Shown: positions 36,501 to 43,918 of the stretch, piece by piece
Layout of the letters: the number at the start of each line of letters is the position of its first letter
How positions within the stretch are numbered: the stretch's first letter is position 1
Origin: Flavobacterium gelatinilyticum
GTDB lineage: Bacteria; Bacteroidota; Bacteroidia; Flavobacteriales; Flavobacteriaceae
Length of the DNA stretch: 64,000 bases
NCBI RefSeq assembly: GCF_027111295.1
Contig: NZ_CP114287.1
Span: forward strand, 682,001-746,000
Direction: 5' to 3'
Program-made: the position numbers and the translations under genes
The notes under the pieces: generated by a model
Databases searched by the model: none
Told to the model about the DNA's origin: nothing
Seen by the model: only the letters and a program-made list of their open reading frames with translations

Positions 36501-36564
36501 CAACCAGCAGAAATATAATCAGTGTAAACTGATAATTTTTAACAGCAAAGTTTGTTATTTTCAT
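33514..36564 (-). CDS. RND efflux pump inner-membrane subunit
   Basis: A 1016-residue AcrB/HAE1-type transporter with 12 membrane helices in two groups (residues about 10-30 and 335-530; 540-560 and 855-1010) and two large periplasmic loops. The proton-relay signature is present (GLVVALGLLVDDSIVVVENI), as is the second-half equivalent (GFIGLSGIQVKNSLLLVDF). Full length. Last gene of a three-gene pump operon (TolC-like, adaptor, pump), nine bases after the adaptor. Exports small toxic compounds; substrates unknown. Confidence 0.95.
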   Translation of the reverse strand: MKITNFAVKNYQFTLIIFLLVAVVGYLTLFTMPRAEDPSTHPPQYLITVIYPGTSPKDMEEQVVKPIENKIYGLENIEKILTTVEDGVAAFQVKFKYGVDVDNKYQEISTEMNALKNSELPKDIYQIKTEKIASSDVKILQIALVSENASDKKLRDEADKLKSKIEKITNLKDVKYAGFPEQEIRIDLQLEKLAQLKIPLNVVMASLQSEAADIPGGSIDLGSKVFNVKTSGKFKNADDVSNTVIYNANGKIIYMKDVAEVGYKSQVVDHITRINGHRCVLVTAGMKDNVNITDVQKEFLPIVDEFSKELPSNIKLVKNFDQANMVSQRLGHLGFDFTLAIVLVIVTLLPLGLRASGIVMISIPLSLALGLIAMNAFGFSLNQLSIVGLVVALGLLVDDSIVVVENIERWLREGHSKMDAVLKGTKQIGIAVVGCTATLIIAFLPLAFLPDVSGEFIRSLPMAVITSVLASMIVALTLVPFLGSRFLKTHDHAGGNIFLQYLQKFLTRAYRDIMPKALKYPRTTIAISIVLSITAFGLFKVTGFKLFPTSEKPMFLINIKMPLQANISESDRVTKIVEAELKNHKEIVYYTSNVGKGNPQIYYNVHPQDRKPDFAQIFVQLEDEAKPSEKTALIEELRNKFKTMPYAKVEVKDFEQGTPLEANIVVRLFGEDQEVLRKLSSQVETILRNQEGTVYINNELNTYKTDVKVKINKEKARTLGVLTSDVDKVIRLSVAGLTVGDYIDDRGDARNVTLTLPRDKFSNLDALKNLYVNNLQGTPIALNQIAEISFETSPTAINHFNKSRFSKVTALSAKGYYANDLLTHIVPKLDQLKMPKGYYYKLSGEKESEGDALGGNFLAVIILSTFLFVAVLLLQFKTFKGIIIVLSIIPLGILGGVLLLLLNGSPMSLVAIIGFIGLSGIQVKNSLLLVDFTNQLRQEGHSIDEAISIAGETRFLPVVLTSITAICGLIPIALNSNPLIAPLAIVLIGGLISSTILSRIVTPVMYKLIPPSIEKM

Positions 36565-36572
36565 AATACTGA

Positions 36573-37658
36573 TTATTTAATGATCTTGATAGTTGATTGT
36601 TCGTTGAGATAAGCACTGTTTGAGATCACAATCTGATCTGTTTTCTGAAGACCTTCTTTTATGAATACTTTATTGTTCTCAAATTTATTAATGGTCACCA
36701 GCTGTCGTTTTACTTTGTTGTTTTCCACAATAAAAACAAACGCTTTGTTTCCGTCAGCTTCAATAAGCGAATTGTACGGAATGATGATGAAATCTTCTGA
36801 GTGCTCTGCCTTTATTTCGGCTTTTCCAAACATCCCCACCGCTGGTTTGCTTTTTTTAAGGCTCAGTTTTAATTCGACCTGAAAAGAACCTAGTGCTGCA
36901 TCTGCCGCCTGCGATTTTCTAAAAATAAAGGCATCGAATTTTTCATCAGGATAACCGTCAAGCGTCACAGTGGCTTTCTGCCCTACTTTTACCGCGGCCC
37001 ATTCTTTGTCTGTCAATCCTACTTTTAGCAGATAATTATTGTTTTGGGTGGTTTCATTTATAGCCAGAATTGGCGATCCTGCGCCAACTACTTCTCCTTC
37101 GCTGGCTATTTTTTTCGAAACAAAACCATTCGCAGCAGCATAAATTTTAGAATAACGCGCATTAAAAGCAACCGCATCTTTCTGTTTTTTAGCAATGTCA
37201 AGGCCCGTTTTGGTATTCTGAAGCTGTTCTAATGTATAAACACTGTCTTTGTACAAATTGCTTGCTCGTTTATAATCACGCTCGTACTTTTTGAGATTCA
37301 AATCGGTTTGGTTCAATCCTGCATTAATCTCTGTTTCGTCTAATGATGCCAGAAGCTGGCCTTTCTTAAAAAACTGGCCTTCTTCAACATAAATACGACT
37401 GATGACCCCTCCTATTTTAAATCCATAATTGGCCTGATTTTCTGTTGTTACTAAACCTGATGCGCTTATGGTATTGTTAAGAGCAAAAGATTCGACCGGA
37501 GCTGTTTTAATCGGGATGACATCCGCGCTTTCAAAGGGCGAATTTTCCTTTTTTTCTTCTTTACAGGCGTAAAAAAGCGTTAAAGCAAGCAATATAATCA
37601 ACCCTTTTTTGGAGGCTGCGATATGTTTTTTTAGATAATTGTGAATCGTTAATTTCAT
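36573..37658 (-). CDS. RND efflux periplasmic adaptor lipoprotein
   Basis: A 361-residue membrane-fusion protein. Lipoprotein signal LLALTLFYAC. Lipoyl/barrel-sandwich halves surround a coiled-coil hairpin: IGGVISRIYVEEGQFFKKGQ, LASLDETEINAGLNQTDLNL, then AAANGFVSKKIASEGEVVGA. The beta-barrel and proximal domain end with TDQIVISNSAYL. Bridges the pump and the TolC-like channel. Eleven bases separate it from the upstream TolC-like gene. Confidence 0.93.
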   Translation of the reverse strand: MKLTIHNYLKKHIAASKKGLIILLALTLFYACKEEKKENSPFESADVIPIKTAPVESFALNNTISASGLVTTENQANYGFKIGGVISRIYVEEGQFFKKGQLLASLDETEINAGLNQTDLNLKKYERDYKRASNLYKDSVYTLEQLQNTKTGLDIAKKQKDAVAFNARYSKIYAAANGFVSKKIASEGEVVGAGSPILAINETTQNNNYLLKVGLTDKEWAAVKVGQKATVTLDGYPDEKFDAFIFRKSQAADAALGSFQVELKLSLKKSKPAVGMFGKAEIKAEHSEDFIIIPYNSLIEADGNKAFVFIVENNKVKRQLVTINKFENNKVFIKEGLQKTDQIVISNSAYLNEQSTIKIIK

Positions 37659-37669
37659 GTTTTTTATTT

Positions 37670-39001
37670 TTAGTTAAAAGTAAAAGTGGCGTTGGCTCTT
37701 TCTAATTCTGCAAAAGCAATCCAGGAGTTATAAAGCGAAATATTAGTGTTAAGCTGCGCATTCACCCATTGGTTCTGTGCATCAAGCAGTTCTATATATA
37801 TTGCCTGGCCTTCCTTGTACAATTTGGTAATGTCATCATTGTACTTTTTGGCCGACTGCTTTTGATTTTTATCAGCATTGAACTGCTCTAAGGCCGATTT
37901 TAGATTGTTCTGTGAAACCTGAAGCTGAAGCAGCAGCTGCTGTTTTACATTATCAGTTTGCGAGATGATTTTTTTACTGTCTTCTTCAACTTGCTTCAGC
38001 TTCCATTTGTTTTTGTTTCCCGAAAAGATATTCCACTCCAGCCCCACTCCGGCAAAATAGTAGCGTGAGTTTTTATCCGACTGAAAATCAAAATCCTGAA
38101 TTCCGAAATCGGCAAAGCCGTTTACTTTTGGCAGCCAGTACGATTTGGTCAGTCTGCTTACATTTTCGTTTATTTCTTTTGCCTGAGTGAGCTTTTGCAG
38201 CTCTTCTCTATTTTGGGTATTTTCTGAAAGTACTTCTATTGGCAGTGCTTCACTCTGATCAGTTTCTATTGCGGCATCAAGTTTTTGATTCAATAAAAAA
38301 TTAAAATAGGATCTGGCATTATTACTGGTTTGTCGGGCGGTTTCTAAATTGGCCTGAATGCGGATTACCTCATTATCGCTTCGTAAAACGGCAGTCCGGT
38401 TTATTTTTTCATTTTTAAATAAAGCCTGATTTACCCTTTGGTTTTCTTTTACCAAAGCCAGGGCATCTTCATAAATCTTAATACCTTCAACCGATTGCAG
38501 GTATTTGTAATAAGCAATTTTAATTTCCTTTACTAACTCTCTTTGATAGATTTCGAGTTCTATTTTTTGAAGCGTCGTCTGCTGGGCTTTTATTCTTTTA
38601 TTATAAATAATTTCAAAATTCAGCAATGGCATCGTGGTATGAATTTTAGCATCATAAAAATTATCCGGATTTATCAAGACCGACTGATTTTCTAACATCG
38701 GAAAAGCGTTAGAATTGGTAATTTGATTTAAAGTATTATACACCGGATTCAGCATATCTCCAATTGGAATATCGATTGTCCTTCCGCCTTCTGCTTTGGT
38801 GTAACTTCCATTTAGGGAAACTGTTGGATAAAATAAAGCTCGTGCTTCTTTTAAGGCATACATGCTTTTATTAATATCAAAATTATGCTGCCTGATTACT
38901 TCGTTATTTTTTAAGCCGGTCTTTATATAAGTTTCCAGCTTGTTCTGTGCATACCCTGAATATCCTAGACAGAGTATTGCAAAAGTTAGTTTAATTTTCA
39001 T
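37670..39001 (-). CDS. TolC-family outer-membrane efflux channel
   Basis: A 443-residue protein with signal peptide MKIKLTFAILCLGYSGYAQ and two internally related halves of long helices with coiled-coil heptads (KNEVIRQHNFDINKSMYALK; EARQTS-type stretches; LLLQLQVSQNNLKSALEQF). First gene of the pump operon. A TetR-type operator (39024-39036) lies just upstream of its start, so the channel, adaptor and pump are probably induced together. Confidence 0.92.
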   Translation of the reverse strand: MKIKLTFAILCLGYSGYAQNKLETYIKTGLKNNEVIRQHNFDINKSMYALKEARALFYPTVSLNGSYTKAEGGRTIDIPIGDMLNPVYNTLNQITNSNAFPMLENQSVLINPDNFYDAKIHTTMPLLNFEIIYNKRIKAQQTTLQKIELEIYQRELVKEIKIAYYKYLQSVEGIKIYEDALALVKENQRVNQALFKNEKINRTAVLRSDNEVIRIQANLETARQTSNNARSYFNFLLNQKLDAAIETDQSEALPIEVLSENTQNREELQKLTQAKEINENVSRLTKSYWLPKVNGFADFGIQDFDFQSDKNSRYYFAGVGLEWNIFSGNKNKWKLKQVEEDSKKIISQTDNVKQQLLLQLQVSQNNLKSALEQFNADKNQKQSAKKYNDDITKLYKEGQAIYIELLDAQNQWVNAQLNTNISLYNSWIAFAELERANATFTFN

Positions 39002-39023
39002 TTATTGTACATTGTTTATTATT

Positions 39024-39036
39024 TGAACATTGTTCA
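39024..39036. promoter_or_regulatory. TetR-type operator upstream of the efflux operon
   Basis: Palindrome TGAAC-ATT-GTTCA, the same half sites and 3-base centre as the operator in front of the regulator gene. A weaker similar stretch (TGTACATTGTTTA) lies 8-20 bases closer to the start codon. Confidence 0.75.
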
Positions 39037-39057
39037 TTTTTTTGGGCAAAAAAATTT

Positions 39058-39675
39058 TTAAAGCTTTTCTATCATTTTTAGATATTCATTGTATCCGTCA
39101 TACAAAATGGTATCGGGATTCGTAAAATTTACATTTTTAATTCTCTGGTGAATTTCCAGACAGCACATGCCATGTACCAAACTCCAAACCATAAATGCCA
39201 GCGGCTCTACATTATGGCCTTTAAAATAACCTTTGTTAATACATTCTTCAATAGTTTTTTTAACTAATCCAAATGCTGTGCATCCTTCATCCCAATCTTC
39301 ATTCTCGGAGTCTTTCAGGAATTCTATTGGAGCTTTTAGATTAAACATCAAATCGTACATTTCAGAATTTTCGATGGCAAATTTGATATAGGCAAATCCC
39401 ATTTTCTTTAATCTTTCCTTCGGATCTTCTATAGTATATAACTCCATAAAATAACTATCTAATTCCTGAAAACCTATTGTATGAAGATCATGGAGAATAT
39501 CATTTTTATCTTTAAAATAAACATAAACAGTGCCTACACTGTAGTTAATTTCTTCAGCAATGTTTCTTATGGTGGTATGTTCAATTCCTTTTTCAACAAA
39601 AAGCTTTTTAGCACCTTTTAATATCAGGGCTTTTAAAGCTTCTTTTTCTTTTGCTTTTCTATCAATTGTACTCAT
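39058..39675 (-). CDS. TetR-family repressor of the efflux operon
   Basis: A 205-residue protein beginning MSTIDRKAKEKEALK. An earlier TTG at 39699 is in frame but overlaps the -7 box, so the ATG at 39675 is preferred. The N-terminal helix-turn-helix is TTIRNIAEEINYSVGTVYVY then FKDKNDIL; the C-terminal ligand domain is variable. Matching TGAACnnnGTTCA palindromes precede both its own gene and the downstream pump operon, so it should repress itself and the pump. Confidence 0.92.
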   Translation of the reverse strand: MSTIDRKAKEKEALKALILKGAKKLFVEKGIEHTTIRNIAEEINYSVGTVYVYFKDKNDILHDLHTIGFQELDSYFMELYTIEDPKERLKKMGFAYIKFAIENSEMYDLMFNLKAPIEFLKDSENEDWDEGCTAFGLVKKTIEECINKGYFKGHNVEPLAFMVWSLVHGMCCLEIHQRIKNVNFTNPDTILYDGYNEYLKMIEKL

Positions 39676-39696
39676 ACTTATTTTTATTACTGCAGA

Positions 39697-39727
39697 CAAA
39701 GATATAAAATAAAATGAACGCTGTTCA
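39697..39727 (-). promoter_or_regulatory. tetR promoter and operator
   Basis: On the minus strand the -7 box TATCTTTG (39704-39697) matches TAnnTTTG. The palindrome TGAAC-GCT-GTTCA (39715-39727) lies immediately upstream, between the expected -33 and -7 positions, a typical autorepression layout. Confidence 0.75.
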
Positions 39728-39758
39728 TTTTTTATTCAGTTAAATATTTTTATACAAA

Positions 39759-40526
39759 TTAAGATTGCAATCTGGCCGTAATACCTTTATGATTCAATAA
39801 CTTGTAAGCTAACTTTGGTAAAAATCTATTTAACAGATAAATCGCTTTTGTATCGCCAACACGAATAGTGTACGTATTGTTTTTTAATCCTTTTATTAAA
39901 GCATCAATTAGCACATCTGGTGTTATCGATTTACCTTCCATTCCCTCAGACATATTTGTTTTTACCAACGGTGGCAATAATTCAAATATTTTTATTCTGC
40001 TTCCAATTATCTGTAAATGATCTCGTAATGCTTCTGTATAAAAACGTACCGCAGCTTTTGATGCTGAATAAGTTGGTACAAGATTAGACGGCGTGTAACT
40101 CAATATCGATGATGTATTGATAATAGCTGCTTCTTTTCTGCTTTTAAGCATATCCAGAAAAAGATCATTTAAGAGAATAACTCCTAAGTAGTTAGTATTA
40201 ATTTCCATGGCAGCTTTTTCAAAATGTTTTGAATTACTGAAACCTAAATTATCCTGACCATTCATAATTCCGGCATTGTTATAAAGTATATCGATACCAC
40301 CCATTTCATTAATTTGGTTGTACAAAGCAACCGCGGCTTCCTGGCTGGACGCATCACTTTTAATGGTCGTAATGGATGGATACATTTTTTTGGCAAGATC
40401 CAATTTTTTCTGATCTCTTCCTGTAATAATTACTTTAGCACCTTCTGTAATGAACTGTTTTGCAGCCTCTAATCCGATTCCGGCAGATCCACCTGTAATC
40501 AAAATTATCTTACCTTTTAATTCCAT
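39759..40526 (-). CDS. Short-chain dehydrogenase/reductase (DltE-like)
   Basis: The start at 40526 (MELKGKIILITGG) is chosen because the 22 upstream codons cover the promoter and operators. 255 residues: NAD(P)-binding TGGSAGIGLEAAK, NNAGIMNG, and the catalytic YSASKAAVRFYTEAL (Tyr-x3-Lys). Substrate unknown. Divergent from and probably controlled by the HxlR regulator at 40629. Confidence 0.9.
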   Translation of the reverse strand: MELKGKIILITGGSAGIGLEAAKQFITEGAKVIITGRDQKKLDLAKKMYPSITTIKSDASSQEAAVALYNQINEMGGIDILYNNAGIMNGQDNLGFSNSKHFEKAAMEINTNYLGVILLNDLFLDMLKSRKEAAIINTSSILSYTPSNLVPTYSASKAAVRFYTEALRDHLQIIGSRIKIFELLPPLVKTNMSEGMEGKSITPDVLIDALIKGLKNNTYTIRVGDTKAIYLLNRFLPKLAYKLLNHKGITARLQS

Positions 40527-40552
40527 AATTTTTCTATTTAGTTTATTATTTC

Positions 40553-40611
40553 TATATTTGCTTGCGAAATGCAAGTGCAAATATAAATACATTTACTTGC
40601 AAAAAGCAAGT
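40553..40611. promoter_or_regulatory. Divergent promoters sharing HxlR operators
   Basis: On the + strand, -7 box TATATTTG (40553-40560) directly abuts operator 1, CTTGC-GAAAT-GCAAG (40561-40575). On the minus strand, another TATATTTG (40585-40578) lies two bases from the other side of operator 1. Operator 2, ACTTGC-AAAAA-GCAAGT, is at 40595-40611, 35 bp centre to centre. Both divergent genes would thus be switched by the same sites. Confidence 0.75.
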
Positions 40612-40628
40612 GATTTTAATTTTATTTT

Positions 40629-41042
40629 ATGAAAACTCAAAAAAAGAGATCAGACTGCCCGGTAAGTTTTTCACTTGAAGCCTTTGGTGACAAGTGGTCG
40701 CTGTTGATTGTTAGAGATTTAATGCTTAAAAAAAAATGTACCTATGGCGAATTGGCAAAATCCGATGAGAAGATCGCAACTAACATTTTAGCCGCTCGAC
40801 TGCTCTCGTTAGAAGAAAACGGAATTATTCAGAAAATGGAGCATCCCGACAGTAAAGCCAAAGTATTGTATCAATTGACACAGAAAGGAATGGATTTAAT
40901 TCCAATAATTGTTGAAATTAATCTTTGGGCAGAAAAGTATACCAACATTCCTGAAGAAAGAAAGGAATTGCTGGCACAAATGAATGCTGATAAGGAAGGA
41001 TTTATTAAAAATGCTTTAAAAGAACTTGAATTAAATCTATAG
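40629..41042 (+). CDS. HxlR-family transcription regulator
   Basis: A 137-residue winged-helix protein with the HxlR signature: CPVSFSLEAFGDKWSLLIVR, LMLKKKCTYGEL, IATNILAARLLSLEENGII, and the LTQKGMDL wing. The single N-terminal Cys (SDCPVS) in this family often senses electrophiles or redox stress. It most likely represses the divergent SDR gene and itself through the CTTGC-N5-GCAAG sites. Confidence 0.9.
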   Translation: MKTQKKRSDCPVSFSLEAFGDKWSLLIVRDLMLKKKCTYGELAKSDEKIATNILAARLLSLEENGIIQKMEHPDSKAKVLYQLTQKGMDLIPIIVEINLWAEKYTNIPEERKELLAQMNADKEGFIKNALKELELNL

Positions 41043-41184
41043 TATAGATTACATAGCTACTACTTTTTTTGCCACGATAAATTTGGACTGGAATGTGCAT
41101 GACAAAACACGCCCCCGCAGGTGCAGAACTGCCTCCAATTTTGTCACACAAGCTAAGGCGGTTTTAATAAAAGAGGTTAGCGAT

Positions 41185-41345
41185 TTGTTCAAACCAAATT
41201 ACCAAAGCCACTGGAAGACAAACAACTACATATAATAAGCCAATTTCTTCAAATCATCCAAAAAAAATGTTGAAATTTGTCCCGTCGGGGTCACAAACAA
41301 GCCAAATGTCACCAATTGAAGACAATTGGTGACATTTTTTTATAA
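41185..41345 (+). repeat. Structured intergenic repeat, copy 7 (type I, covarying hairpin)
   Basis: The body is recognisable from CAAACCAAATTACCAAAGCC to GTCCCGTCGGGGTCAC; the 5' partner of the closing helix is degraded here. The terminal hairpin at 41304-41337 is perfect over 15 bp but with stem AAATGTCACCAATTG instead of AAATGGCGCCAATTG. Two bases in each arm have changed together. T-run follows. Confidence 0.75.
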
Positions 41346-41377
41346 CCTTACTTATTTTTATTAGTCAAAAGTGCCGG

Positions 41378-41472
41378 GCTCCTCAGCAGCCCTAGCCCCG
41401 ATAGCAGTTAAAATCCTTTTGCGCCGGGGTTCGGCGTAAAAGATTGGAACGGATAGCGAGAAGAGCTCCTAA
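41378..41472 (+). repeat. Second intergenic repeat family (TAGCCCCGATAG type), copy
   Basis: GCAGCCCTAGCCCCGATAGC, hairpin TTTTGCGCCG against CGGCGTAAAA with one G-U pair, then GGATAGCGAGAAGAGCTCC. The hairpin differs from the 6108 copy by a compensated change (GTGCCG/CGGCGC against GCGCCG/CGGCGT). It overlaps a 65-codon ORF that I consider spurious. Confidence 0.55.
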
Positions 41473-41651
41473 AAAAACACTGTCAATCACAGTATATTTT
41501 ATCATGCTAATAGCAATTCATATTATCTTAGACAGGCCGCTTGCAATCAATTCATCACTGGCATATTTTTTCTTAGGATGTTTTAAAAAACCTATTCTAA
41601 GAAAAAAAAATTACGGACCTGCAGGTCAAAAGAAAAAATAATCTTTCGCTT

Positions 41652-42806
41652 CTATTTCAGCCTGAAAATCAGCCGCTGAATAATCATAAGCCAGATTGCA
41701 GTCAGCATCATCGTTGAAGTAATTACAGCCAATGTTATTTGATACGTATAATTTTCTACTAATTTTAAAGAAGCTGCCATGGTCATTAAAATAAAACTGA
41801 ATTCCCCTATCTGCGATAAGAGTGCCCCTGCATATAAACTGTCTCGCCAGGAGTTCTTAGTCAGTTTAAAAAGAATGGTATTAATCAGGCTGTTTATAAA
41901 GAGTACTGAAAATGAAATCAATATAATTGTACCTGTATTTTGAATAAAAAAATTAATATCTAACTGCAGTCCTACAGCTAAGAAAAAGAAAGCCATAAAA
42001 AATACCCTAAAAGGAATAAGGGAACTACCCAGCCAGCGGGTTGCCTTATCATGCCCGATTAATATTCCTGAAGCAAAAGCACCAAAGGCAGTAGACAAGC
42101 CAAACCATCCGCTGATCCAAGCCATTGTGAAACAGATACTAAAGCCGATAAAAACCTGCAGTTCATGGTCAACAGTAATCTCTTTGCGCATCGGAATTTT
42201 AAAAAGTTTTTTAGTCAGAGCCCCTTTCAAAAAAAGAATCATCAATACGCCTCCTGCGCATACTTTTATCAATTGAACTGCTGATACAGCGGTACCTGAC
42301 ATAAAATTCAAAGCCAGCATCATAGGTATAACCAATATATCCTGCATTAATAATACACCGCAGGTAATCATGCCGAGCTGACTTTTAATTTGGCCTGTTC
42401 TGGCCAGATACTGAAATACAATGGCCGAACTGCTGATGCTGATTGTAAAGGCAGTCAGTACAATTATTGTCATTTCCCATCCTGCATATGATCCAACAAA
42501 ATACATGCAGATAAAACTAAGCACGACCTGAACAACTGAAATCAACAGCGGCTTGTAAAAATTACGCGTGAGATATTGAAGGTCAATCTCGCTTCCTATG
42601 GAAAACATCATAATAATGATCCCTATCTCACCAAGCTCTGATATCACATCAGGTTTGTGGATAATATTAAATACCTGAGGACCTAAAAGCACACCGGCCG
42701 CTATGTAGGCGATAAAATAAGGCTGCTTTAACCGCCGAAGCAATAAAATCAACAATAAGACAATAAGGGAAAGCACAGCAATCCCCGAGAATAATTGTGA
42801 GAGCAT
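41652..42806 (-). CDS. Cation/proton antiporter (CPA2, Kef/NhaA-like membrane domain)
   Basis: A 384-residue protein with about 12 membrane helices, matching the Na/H-exchanger domain of CPA2 transporters: QPYFIAYIAAGVLLGPQVF, MMFSIGSEIDLQYL, AFTISISSSAIVFQYL, FGAFASGILIG. It lacks the cytoplasmic TrkA-N/TrkA-C nucleotide-binding domains of KefB/C, so it is a membrane-only form. Probably exchanges K+ or Na+ for protons. Sits 67 bases downstream of the Hsp20 gene on the same strand with a hairpin between. Confidence 0.88.
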   Translation of the reverse strand: MLSQLFSGIAVLSLIVLLLILLLRRLKQPYFIAYIAAGVLLGPQVFNIIHKPDVISELGEIGIIIMMFSIGSEIDLQYLTRNFYKPLLISVVQVVLSFICMYFVGSYAGWEMTIIVLTAFTISISSSAIVFQYLARTGQIKSQLGMITCGVLLMQDILVIPMMLALNFMSGTAVSAVQLIKVCAGGVLMILFLKGALTKKLFKIPMRKEITVDHELQVFIGFSICFTMAWISGWFGLSTAFGAFASGILIGHDKATRWLGSSLIPFRVFFMAFFFLAVGLQLDINFFIQNTGTIILISFSVLFINSLINTILFKLTKNSWRDSLYAGALLSQIGEFSFILMTMAASLKLVENYTYQITLAVITSTMMLTAIWLMIIQRLIFRLK

Positions 42807-42824
42807 ATTTTAAATTATTATCAA

Positions 42825-42851
42825 GAAAGCTGCCTTTATGGGGCAGCTTTC
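42825..42851 (-). terminator. Hairpin between Hsp20 and antiporter genes
   Basis: Perfect 10-bp arms GAAAGCTGCC and GGCAGCTTTC with a 7-nt loop. On the minus strand the following T-run is poor, so it may be a partial terminator or a processing site rather than a full stop. Confidence 0.6.
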
Positions 42852-42873
42852 AATAAAAAATTCATAAAAGTTT

Positions 42874-43326
42874 TTAAGAAATCTCTATCATCCTTGGAGA
42901 CTTTTGTCTGGCCTGTTCCAGTTTTGGAATAGACAGCAGTAAAATTCCATTTTCGTATCGGGCACGAATTCTATCTTCGTCCACTACATTTTTGGGAAGC
43001 ACAAAACTTCTCTGGAAAGATTGGTAGCTGAACTCTCTGCGGGTGTAATTTTCTTGCTCTTTATTAACGTGTTCCTGCTTAAAGGAAGAAATAAGCAGCT
43101 GTCCATTATCAAGGGTAACCTTAAAGTCATCCCTGCTCATGCCGGGAGCTGCAACCTCTACTTCATAATTCTCGTCAGTTTCCTTAATATTCACTGAAGG
43201 CAGTGTGGTGCTTGTGGTTGAAAAATTGTTGTTTTCCCAATTGAAAAGATCGCGGCCAAAAACATCATCAAAAAACAAGCGTTGGAAAGCCGGCACATGG
43301 CTTCCGTTTCTTTTAATAAGATTCAT
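42874..43326 (-). CDS. Small heat-shock protein (Hsp20 family)
   Basis: The start at 43326 (MNLIKRNGSHVPAFQRLFFD) is preferred over the in-frame start at 43428, whose 34 extra residues look like translated promoter. 150 residues with an alpha-crystallin domain: NYEVEVAAPGMSRDDFKVTL, YQSFQRSFVLPKNVVDEDRI, YENGILLLSIPK. Holdase chaperone that binds unfolding proteins. A plausible promoter (-7 CACCTTTG near 43370, minus strand) and a large inverted repeat at 43423-43459 lie upstream. Confidence 0.93.
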   Translation of the reverse strand: MNLIKRNGSHVPAFQRLFFDDVFGRDLFNWENNNFSTTSTTLPSVNIKETDENYEVEVAAPGMSRDDFKVTLDNGQLLISSFKQEHVNKEQENYTRREFSYQSFQRSFVLPKNVVDEDRIRARYENGILLLSIPKLEQARQKSPRMIEIS

Positions 43327-43422
43327 AACAGTAATTTTTAAAATTGTTATACAATAAATTTTTGAACTTGCACAAAGGTGTGCACAAGGAAAAAAAACAA
43401 AAAATATGCCAGGGATTAATTC

Positions 43423-43459
43423 TGACATTTTTTCATAGTAGAAAAATGAAAAAATGTCA
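43423..43459. promoter_or_regulatory. 14-bp inverted repeat upstream of hsp20
   Basis: Perfect arms TGACATTTTTTCAT (43423-43436) and ATGAAAAAATGTCA (43446-43459), 9-base spacer. No T-run beyond, so an operator or a transcript hairpin upstream of the hsp20 promoter is more likely than a terminator. Confidence 0.55.
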
Positions 43460-43532
43460 TTTTAATCTACGATGAAGACCTTTTTTCGCACTGCTTATTT
43501 TCAGTATTGAGAGAATCTGCTGTCCTTACTTT

Positions 43533-43727
43533 TTACGATCCAAATTTAGAAGTTTCAGGAAAAAATGTCACTTCACCTGTAGAAATGTCGTGTGATCCTC
43601 CAACAATTCCAATTTCTCCATTTTCAATCATTTCTTTCAATATCGGACTGCGCTGCATTATCGATGAAACGGTACGCTTAACAATCTCTTCAAATCTACT
43701 CGTGGTTTCTAATTCAATAAAGAGGTT
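43533..43727 (-). pseudogene. C-terminal relic of a beta-carbonic anhydrase
   Basis: 65 codons on the minus strand read NLFIELETTSRFEEIVKRTV, SSIMQRSPILKEMIENGEIG, IVGGSHDISTGEVTF, then a stop at 43533. This is the characteristic end of beta-class carbonic anhydrases. The frame closes upstream at a TAG at 43728-43730. The catalytic zinc-binding half is missing. Nine bases further the TAGCCCCGATAA repeat copy begins, so the break coincides with that repeat. Confidence 0.78.
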
Positions 43728-43738
43728 CTAATACGCAG

Positions 43739-43853
43739 CTTTCCTTAGCCCCGATAAAAGTGAAATCCTTTGCGGCGGAACTTGACGCAAAGATTGCTTC
43801 GACAGTTCGCTTGCGCTCGGGTGGAACGTATAGCGCGGAAAAGCTCCTAAAAA
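43739..43853 (+). repeat. Second intergenic repeat family, long copy
   Basis: CTTTCCTTAGCCCCGATAA, hairpin GAAATCCTTTGCGGCG region against CTTGACGCAAAGATTGC, then GACAGTTCGCTTGCGCTCGG and TATAGCGCGGAAAAGCTCC. Longer than the 6108 copy by an insert also present in the 6224 copy. It abuts the carbonic-anhydrase relic. Confidence 0.55.
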
Positions 43854-43918
43854 GACAATTAAATAGAATAAAGGGCATAATTGTAGAAAAAAAGCCAACT
43901 TCGGGTATGAATTCCTTA

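Noticed and set aside
41617..41628. Palindrome GACCTGCAGGTC
   Set aside because: Short isolated palindrome without T-run or promoter context; likely chance.
41444..41641. 65-codon + strand ORF with a membrane-like segment
   Set aside because: Its start lies inside a TAGCCCCGATAG-type repeat and its end is low-complexity Lys-rich; no ribosome-site or conserved pattern.
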